From the NCBI RefSeq assembly GCF_003515945.1, contig NZ_QWLM01000009.1, forward strand, positions 56,709-120,708: 64,000 bases of DNA, read 5' to 3'. Origin of the DNA: Dermacoccus abyssi (GTDB lineage: Bacteria > Actinomycetota > Actinomycetes > Actinomycetales > Dermatophilaceae). The translations under genes were made by a program, and so were the position numbers. The notes beneath the pieces were generated by a model that saw only the letters and a list, made by a program, of their open reading frames with translations, was not told the DNA's origin and ran no database searches. Shown piece after piece: positions 58,969-64,000 of this stretch (position 1 is the stretch's first letter; every line of letters begins with the position of its first letter).

Positions 58969-60617
58969 ACTTTCGCGATCAATCGGCCGCACCCGAGCCG
59001 CGCCGCGACGCCTGGGCCGCCGATCTCGGCGATGACGTCCGGGTCGCCGACGACGATGAGCTGCTCGGTTGCACGTGACATGCCGACGTAAAGGCGTTCG
59101 CGGGCGCGTTCCTGGCCGACCTTCTCGTTGACGCACAGGATGACGACGCGACGCTCGAGCCCCTTGCAGCCGAGCACGTGGCCGTAGAAGACGTCGTCGC
59201 CGTCCCAGAACGAACGCCAATACCCTTCCTGGCCGAGCGATTCCTGCTGTTCGACCTGGACGGGGTGGCGCCGACCGGTGGTGAGCAACGCGATGTCGGT
59301 GGCTTCCCAACCGTCCTCGAAGAGGCTGTCGACGACGTCGTCCGCGGCATTGATCGCCTCGTCCGACGTGCACCGGACGAGTTCCACGTCGGGGCCGGAG
59401 TCGCCGCCGGCGTACATGCGCGCCGGCGCGAGGGGACGGAACGCCTCGGCGATCTGTTTGGTGTTGCGTAGGTTGCGGTCGAGAACGAGCGGCACGAGCG
59501 CCATCGGCGGGCGACCGAAGCGATCGAAGACCCGCTGGTTCTCGTCGGAGTAGACGTAGAGGCCGCCCTGGTCGGGGTCGCGTAGGAGCGCGACGACGGG
59601 CTGCCACCACAGGTCGGCGAAGTCCTGCGCCTCGTCGACGACAAAGGAGTCGAACCTCTTACCGTCGGGCAACTCGGCGGCCTTTGCGGCGATCTGCTCC
59701 GGCAGCTCGCGCTCCCAGAAGTCGGGGTTGTCGCGAGCGCCGAACTCGTCGATGCCGCAGTAGCGTCCGAGCTCCTCGAAGGTGCCGACGAACGCGGGAC
59801 GCTGGCGTCGCGGCCAGGTCTCAGTGAGCCGCTTGAAGTGGGCGGCGAGGCCGATCGAGTAACAGACGAGGGCGACGCGCTGCGCGGGCGATTCCGCACT
59901 GCCGCGCGCGAGTTCGCGCGCCTGGGCGAGGGCGAGCACGGTCTTGCCACTACCGGCACCGCCCCGAACTTCGACGCGGTTGAGCAGGCGCGTCACCTTG
60001 AGCAGAGTGGCCTGCTCGGCGGTGAGTCGTTCGGCGCGCGCTTCGTGTTCGGCGGCGAGGGCGACGACGTCACGCACGGGAAGGCTGCGTCCCGCGAGGA
60101 TCTCGCGGAGGAGGTCACACTGCGCCGCGCTCGGCACGGCCAGGTCGCCCTTGCGCGCGGCTGCTTCGAGCCGAGCGGTGAGGTCGTCCATGTCTCGGCG
60201 GCCGTGGACGGCCCAGCGCGGGCTCTCAGGGGCGGCGAAGTCGTCGGCGAAGTCGGTGTACGGAGCGATGAGCGCCTTCGTCCAGCGCACGCGGCCGCCG
60301 GACCACCGCGGGTCCTCCTCGACATAGCGCCGCAGTTCGTAGAGGCCGTCGGAGACCTGGCCCATGGGATCGATGCTGCGTGTCTGCCCACCGGAGGTGA
60401 GCCACCAGCCACCGTCCTCGTAGTAGACGCTGCCGCCCTTGACTTCGGCAACGACGATGCCCGCGTCTGGGATGAGGACGACGAGATCGACCTCGTGGTC
60501 GCGCCGCTCCGTCATGAGGCGCACGTTGGCGACGACCTGCCAGTCGGGCGGCATCGCATCGGTCAACGTCTGCCAGACGTGGCGTTCAGATTCGGTGGTG
60601 AACGTCGGCGTCGTCAT
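58953..60617 (-). CDS. NERD-domain UvrD-like helicase/ATPase
   Basis: A 554-residue protein from ATG 60617 (GAGGTGACG upstream). Residues 5-125 are a NERD nuclease-related domain with HEVDLVVLIPDAGIVVAEVKGG, giving the E-x-D...E-x-K pattern of restriction-like nucleases. Residues 200-540 are a superfamily I ATPase: Walker A VRGGAGSGKTVLAL (219-226), Walker B FVVDEAQDFADLWW, motif IV-like DRNLRNTKQIAEAF and the UvrD-type end RLYVGMSRATEQLIVV. Such fusions act in DNA repair or defence. The last ten residues (RLIAKVSGCA) are encoded by repeat B after loss of a flanking stop. Confidence 0.85.
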   Translation of the reverse strand: MTTPTFTTESERHVWQTLTDAMPPDWQVVANVRLMTERRDHEVDLVVLIPDAGIVVAEVKGGSVYYEDGGWWLTSGGQTRSIDPMGQVSDGLYELRRYVEEDPRWSGGRVRWTKALIAPYTDFADDFAAPESPRWAVHGRRDMDDLTARLEAAARKGDLAVPSAAQCDLLREILAGRSLPVRDVVALAAEHEARAERLTAEQATLLKVTRLLNRVEVRGGAGSGKTVLALAQARELARGSAESPAQRVALVCYSIGLAAHFKRLTETWPRRQRPAFVGTFEELGRYCGIDEFGARDNPDFWERELPEQIAAKAAELPDGKRFDSFVVDEAQDFADLWWQPVVALLRDPDQGGLYVYSDENQRVFDRFGRPPMALVPLVLDRNLRNTKQIAEAFRPLAPARMYAGGDSGPDVELVRCTSDEAINAADDVVDSLFEDGWEATDIALLTTGRRHPVQVEQQESLGQEGYWRSFWDGDDVFYGHVLGCKGLERRVVILCVNEKVGQERARERLYVGMSRATEQLIVVGDPDVIAEIGGPGVAARLGCGRLIAKVSGCA

Positions 60618-60740
60618 CGTCACCTCGGGCGTCGTCGGGGCGGACGCCCGGCACGGCGCGTCCCGACAACCAGTCTCACCGACGCGCTGACGCGGTGGGT
60701 GGAGTTCACGCTGAACCGGCCGATGGGTTGGCTGACGCCG

Positions 60741-60784
60741 AAAGGTCAGGTTGTGCACGAAACATCACGCACAACCTGACCTTT
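60741..60784. repeat. Dispersed palindromic element, copy C (longest)
   Basis: AAAGGTCAGGTTGTGC (60741-60756) and its complement (60769-60784) form perfect 16-bp arms around a 12-base loop. The right flank repeats the CGGTCAGTCAG motif seen with copy A, but no intact gene ends there. The interval 60618-61015 contains no gene that I can support. Confidence 0.75.
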
Positions 60785-60945
60785 TCACGGTCAGTCAGCC
60801 GACCCGATGTCGAGATGCGCCGTACTTTGCACACGACACGCCTCGAACATTGCACACATGGGCCGGGAGCAACACACCTGCGCAAACTCGAGGCAGACCG
60901 GCTCTGGAAGCGTTCAGGCAACTCGTGCGATGAAAGCAGTCGGCT

Positions 60946-60999
60946 CGAACGGATCGTCTCCGTCGAAACGCCAGCTCCGTCGATCCGCGTATCTGATCG
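60946..60999. repeat. 54-bp direct repeat, left copy
   Basis: CGAACGGATCGTCTCCGTCG at the start and CTCCGTCGATC..TCTGATCG at the end are repeated at 62663-62717 with four substitutions and one single-base gap. The minus-strand reading RFDGDDPF is shared by both copies, so it may be the duplicated end of a gene. It directly precedes the MFS remnant. Confidence 0.7.
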
Positions 61000-61015
61000 G
61001 TACGACTTGTACTGA

Positions 61016-61306
61016 CCGGCCGTCGTCCTCGTCTTCGTCAGCGGCGCTCTGGGCATGGCAGCGACCCCTCCGCTGCAGACGGTCGTCCTCGATCGCGCCT
61101 CTGATGCGCCGACCCTGACTTCGGCGATCGATATCGGCTCGTTCAACTTCGGAAACCCATTGGCTGTGTGGCTCGCTGGCGCCGCCATCGGGGCCGGTTT
61201 CGGGTACGCCTCGGTCAACATCGTCGGCGCTATGATGACCGCAGCAGGGTTGGCCCTTGCCTTTGTCACCCTGCGACTGGACGCGCGCGAGCGTCGCCAC
61301 ATCTGA
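61016..61306 (+). pseudogene. MFS transporter C-terminal remnant
   Basis: The open frame starts after a TGA at 61013-61015 and reads VVLVFVSGALGMAATPPLQ, then SAIDIGSFNFGNPLAVWLAG and GFGYASVNIVGAMMTAAGLALAFVTL. This is the last two to three helices (with the PPLQ and AxNIxxFNxGN motifs) of a DHA1 chloramphenicol/arabinose-efflux-type MFS protein of about 400 residues. At least three quarters are missing, and the break is about 15 bp from the end of the direct repeat. Confidence 0.72.
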
Positions 61307-61351
61307 TCCCCGCATAACGCGTCTCATTGCCGCAACGCAAGGGAGAACCCC

Positions 61352-62077
61352 ATGAGTACCACCCTGCCCCTGGCCAGCCAGAACATCCTCATCATCGGCG
61401 GTGCGCGCGATATCGGGTTCGCCATCGCGAACGCCATCCACGAAGCAGGCGCAACACCTGTCATCGGTGCTCGCGACCTGGTGAAAGGGCGCGAGGCCGC
61501 TGAGCGGATCCCCGGAGCGCGAGCTGTCAGGATCGACATCACCGACGAAGACAGCATCGTGCGCGCTCTGGACGAGGTCGGACCACTCGATCACATCGTC
61601 ACCACCGCGTCTGCGCATCACAACGTGCCGGTCTCGCAGCTCGACCACGACCATGTCGTCTCCGCCTTCGAGGCCAAGGTGATCGGTCCGATGTTGCTGG
61701 CGAAGCATGCAGCCAAGAGGGTTCGCCCCGACGGCAGCCTTCTGCTGTTCTCCGGCGTCGCCGCGCGGAACCCGTCGCCCGGATACGCCGTCATGGGCAT
61801 CACGAACGGGGCGGTCACCTACGCCGTCACGCATCTCGCAAAGGAGCTCGCTCCCATCAGGGTCAACGCGATCTCGCCCGGCATCATCGATTCCGGCAGC
61901 TGGGATGCGATGGGAGACAACGCGAAGCACGAATTTCTCAAGGACTCCGGGCGCGCGACCCTGGTCGGCCGAGTGGGGCGGAACGACGACATCGCACGTG
62001 CCGTCCTGTGGCTGCTCGAAGGGTCGTTCGTAACCGGCGAGACCATCCACGTCGACGGCGGCGCACGCATCGCCTGA
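61352..62077 (+). CDS. SDR family oxidoreductase without the catalytic Lys
   Basis: A 241-residue classical-length SDR. Cofactor motif: NILIIGGARDIGFAIA (GGxxxIG), then HIVTTAS and VRVNAISPGIIDSGSW. The active-site Ser134 (LLFSGVAAR) and Tyr145 (SPGYAVMGI) are present, but the position four after Tyr is Gly149 instead of Lys. C-terminal GETIHVDGGARIA is normal. GGGAGAACC precedes ATG 61352. It sits behind the MFS remnant and before a broken SRPBCC gene, 51 bp away, probably once an operon. Confidence 0.85.
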   Translation: MSTTLPLASQNILIIGGARDIGFAIANAIHEAGATPVIGARDLVKGREAAERIPGARAVRIDITDEDSIVRALDEVGPLDHIVTTASAHHNVPVSQLDHDHVVSAFEAKVIGPMLLAKHAAKRVRPDGSLLLFSGVAARNPSPGYAVMGITNGAVTYAVTHLAKELAPIRVNAISPGIIDSGSWDAMGDNAKHEFLKDSGRATLVGRVGRNDDIARAVLWLLEGSFVTGETIHVDGGARIA

Positions 62078-62127
62078 CCATCCGGCAAGACCAACCACCT
62101 CAACGAGGTAAACGACCAGGGGGAAGC

Positions 62128-62599
62128 GTGTTTGAAGTCATCGACTGGCCCGAGGAGATGCTGCCCAGCCCTTCACCCATCCACTTCACGAATGAGATTG
62201 ATGGCAGCCGGCACCGAACAGGTGTGGGCCACACTCACCGAAACCTCGAAGTGGCAGCACCTCTACCCTTCGGTCGAAGAACTGAGTCTCGAAGACGGCG
62301 GCGCGACTCTCTCTGAGGGGACGAAGTTCGAGGCGAACCTCGCAGGGCAGGACATGCGCTGTGTCGTCCATGAGTTCGATACCGAGCGCTATCGCCTCGC
62401 CTGGTACGCCTTCCCCAAGGCCTCCGACGAGTCGCGCTGCTACCACGCATGGATCCTGACTCCGAGTGCGAAGGGCACTCACATCTGGACCGAGGAAACC
62501 GTGCAGGGGCCGCTGTGGATCAAGGAAGCCAAGAAGGCCCCGGACATCTTCTGGCGCACGCACGAAAAGCTGCTGGCCCAGCTCGACAGCAGGTCTTGA
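62128..62599 (+). pseudogene. SRPBCC family gene, frameshifted
   Basis: GTG 62128 follows AGGGGGAAGC and opens MFEVIDWPEEMLPSPSPIHF. Near 62196-62203 the coherent frame moves by one base to MAAGTEQVWATLTETSKW and YPSVEELSLEDGGATLSEGT (in parts), AWYAFPKASDESRCYHAWIL and ends HEKLLAQLDSRS. Joined, it is a 156-residue SRPBCC (START-like) protein of normal length. Ligand unknown. Either recent decay or a base-calling error. Confidence 0.65.
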
Positions 62600-62662
62600 C
62601 AGAAGGGGGCGTCTTCTAGCCTTTCTGACCGGCGGCGTTAATCAATCGTGCGACGGGCAGCG

Positions 62663-62717
62663 CGAACGGATCGTCCCCGTCGAAACGGCCAGCTCCGTCG
62701 ATCAGCGTGTCTGATCG
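62663..62717. repeat. 54-bp direct repeat, right copy
   Basis: About 90 percent identical to 60946-60999, in the same orientation 1.7 kb away. The pair brackets the MFS remnant, SDR and SRPBCC genes. On the minus strand it encodes RFDGDDPFALPVARLI in one open frame. Confidence 0.7.
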
Positions 62718-63221
62718 CTTCGGCTAGACGGCCTTGGAAGCGCCGGAGTCGATGCCGACCTCATCGCCAAGGGCGACCGCGAAGCCTTGCTGCCACTCGT
62801 CAATGACGAGCATGCTCACGTGCCGCTCGCGAGGCTCTATGAGGCCGAAGGGCTCGGGCTTCTCCCAAGGGCGAGCGTCGGTCCTCTCGCTATGGCCGAA
62901 TCGCACGCCAAGCGGGATGCCCCCAGGACGAGAATAGAAACCGCCAGTCATGTCCGACATACTTCCGGTAGGCGCCGACAACCACCCCCAGACGCCGTGG
63001 CTCCGGCATTAGGGATCCACGCTTAACCCGGTGATCTTTCGCGGTCTCTGGCCCCACCTGCGAGGCTGGTCCTTCCAAAACTCGCGGGCGCTACGCCGAA
63101 AGAGGAAGCCGGCCCACACGCTCAGTGCGCCGACGACGATCGTATTCAGCGTCGTCTATAGCGGAGGCCGGGTCAGGCTTCGAGAACACTCGCCTGCCCA
63201 CCGCCCGCGAGGTCGCCCATC
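62718..63221. other. Gene-poor mosaic interval
   Basis: No supported gene. Both strands have frames of 70-85 codons (minus 62724-62981, with FAVALGDEVGIDSGA; plus, with ALLPLVNDEHAHVPLARLYEAEG), but neither has a convincing start or a recognised family. It may hold gene fragments. The flanking elements suggest recombined DNA. Confidence 0.4.
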
Positions 63222-63250
63222 GTGAGGTGATTCCATTGGAATCACCTCAC
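63222..63250. terminator. Perfect 29-bp palindrome
   Basis: GTGAGGTGATTCCA-T-TGGAATCACCTCAC (63222-63250) pairs completely. It could be a terminator or a protein-binding palindrome; no intact gene ends beside it. Confidence 0.55.
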
Positions 63251-63321
63251 AGTCCACTAGCGGCGCTGTGACCCGCTTTCGTTGGCGGGATGACAGTACC
63301 GCCGAGCAAAGTGTGACACAG

Positions 63322-63369
63322 GTCAGGTTCTCGCAGATATTGCCCGCGATAGGGATTAGAACTTTCGCC
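63322..63369. repeat. Possible decayed copy D of the dispersed palindrome
   Basis: GTCAGGTTCTCGCAGATATT and the distal ACTTTCGCC match the left arm, centre and right flank of copy B (GTCAGGTTGTGC..ATATC..CACTTTCGCG), but the right arm is lost. Resemblance is partial. Confidence 0.35.
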
Positions 63370-63435
63370 GGGCGTGTTGAGAGGGTCCGCCGAGCAGGAA
63401 CTCGACAACCAGACGGACCCTCGACTAGGAAATGG

Positions 63436-63603
63436 CTAGTTTCCTAGGTGTTGCCGCAGAAGGTCGCCCAGCAAGGAGCCTTCTGCTAGTGCTACACCTT
63501 GCAGGAACTTCCAAACAAGAGCCTGGAGATGCCTTCGCATCTCTGGGCTCTTGCCCTGTTCGCAGGACTTCGCACCGACTGGTTGTTTCGACTTGATGTC
63601 CAC
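63436..63603 (-). CDS. Small protein, unknown function
   Basis: A 55-residue frame starting at GTG 63603, seven bases after a very strong GGAGGAAGGAGG. It reads MDIKSKQPVGAKSCEQGKSPEMRR and then an amphipathic helical part, LQALVWKFLQGVALAEGSLLGDLLRQHL (in parts). The stop overlaps a CTAGGAAA/TTTCCTAG hairpin at 63425-63447. No family is recognised. The strong ribosome-binding site and the hairpin at the stop favour a real gene; low GC bias relative to neighbours suggests foreign origin. 63604-63951 holds nothing else I can support. Confidence 0.35.
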   Translation of the reverse strand: MDIKSKQPVGAKSCEQGKSPEMRRHLQALVWKFLQGVALAEGSLLGDLLRQHLGN

Positions 63604-63951
63604 ATCCAGTCCTCCTTCCTCCTCGGAGGAATTTGCGCCCGCAGGCACCTATCCGAGGTTCTGGGTGTGGGCCAGGAGGAATTCGTGAGCTCAACGTATT
63701 TTCGCGAAAGGACCTTCGCAACCATGTCGGCGACGGAATCGCTGCGGCCAGTGGTGGCGCGGAAAAGTCGGTGCAACACGTCGATCGGGGACCCGCCGCA
63801 GAAGCTGAAATCACAGGGTCTGCCAGCCCGGCTGGCGCCTAGCTGTACTGACCGGGGATGTTGATCGACCGGCTATGCGCGAGCCAGCGACGTCCTCGTG
63901 CGGTCAAGTCCCGGGTAGTGGTGTAGCGCTGCGTTCCTTCGTTGGGGTTGT

Positions 63952-64000
63952 TCAGGCGGTGATTGCGGGCAGGTCGTCAGCTCCGATCTGGGGTTCGGTG
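63952..64000 (-). mobile_element. Possible edge of an insertion sequence (partial)
   Basis: A minus-strand frame enters from the right edge, reads TEPQIGADDLPAITA and stops at 63952. Just outside, GGTCAAGTCCCGGGTAGTGGTGT at about 63902-63924 (key part TCAAGTCCCGGGTAGTGG) resembles the terminal repeats of IS256-like elements. The spacing (stop then inverted repeat) fits a transposase tail. Only the edge is visible. Confidence 0.3.

Noticed and set aside
58953..60617. NERD-helicase as part of a multi-gene defence system
   Set aside because: No methyltransferase, second nuclease, TIR, reverse transcriptase or other defence partner adjoins it; the neighbour is a HEAT-repeat protein and a symporter.
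61008..61019. TGTACTGACCGG shared with 63844-63855
   Set aside because: A single shared 12-mer in 3 kb of GC-rich DNA is not strong evidence for an element end.
1..64000. tRNA, rRNA or CRISPR arrays
   Set aside because: No cloverleaf-like segments, rRNA sequence or regularly spaced repeats were noticed by eye; a covariance search could still find something.

Overview
The window is high-GC DNA with GTG/TTG starts, long GC-rich hairpins at gene ends, and families typical of Actinobacteria: a mycothiol-type DinB/maleylpyruvate isomerase protein, DUF3072, DUF6131, DUF6157 and heteromeric FadE-type acyl-CoA dehydrogenases. It looks chromosomal. I suggest Micrococcales, perhaps near Dermacoccaceae, with low confidence at genus level. 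No rRNA, tRNA, phage or CRISPR array was seen.

Layout. 1-4.2 kb: end of a ThrE-type exporter, small membrane proteins, a secreted lipase, an MTHFR-like enzyme and a decayed 2H phosphoesterase. 4.3-11 kb: DedA protein, ABC-2-like membrane protein, pyruvate:quinone oxidoreductase, then a cell-envelope set (membrane protein, PCu(A)C copper lipoprotein, DyP peroxidase). 11-15.9 kb: RibD-like reductase, small membrane proteins, an epimerase, succinate-semialdehyde dehydrogenase and a flavin monooxygenase. 16-19.3 kb: a persulfide-stress regulon. A CsoR-family regulator (CstR type) diverges from a CstB-like persulfide dioxygenase/rhodanese, a TauE exporter and a YgaP-like rhodanese, with three operator-like ATACCCC..GTAT sites between them. 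19.3-33.5 kb: redox and stress genes (glutathionyl-hydroquinone-reductase-like GST, NCS1 permease, AhpD-like protein, pirin, flavin disulfide reductase, BCCT transporter, DJ-1 protein, hydrolases, GNATs). 33.5-48 kb: PaiB, a lone GTPase, a methyltransferase, two DHA2 efflux pumps, USP, DUF488, LssY-C, an acyl-CoA dehydrogenase pair and D-amino-acid dehydrogenase.

At about 48.78 kb an asparagine synthetase gene is cut off. A foreign-looking block follows to about 54.7 kb (ABM monooxygenase, PfpI protein, UvrA-like ATPase, formaldehyde dehydrogenase). Then come a frameshifted pyrimidine-dimer glycosylase, a solitary ectoine synthase, a DinB-like protein, PutP, a HEAT-repeat protein and a NERD-helicase. 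From about 60.8 kb to the end the DNA is a mosaic of gene remnants (MFS tail, SDR, broken SRPBCC) flanked by a 54-bp direct repeat, ending perhaps in an insertion-sequence edge.

Notable non-coding structure: one perfect 14-bp parS palindrome (46358-46371) and one near-parS (14865-14878); a dispersed palindrome present three times at gene 3' ends, with a possible decayed fourth copy; many perfect hairpins between convergent genes; and at least six apparent frameshifts, which are either pseudogenes or sequence errors.
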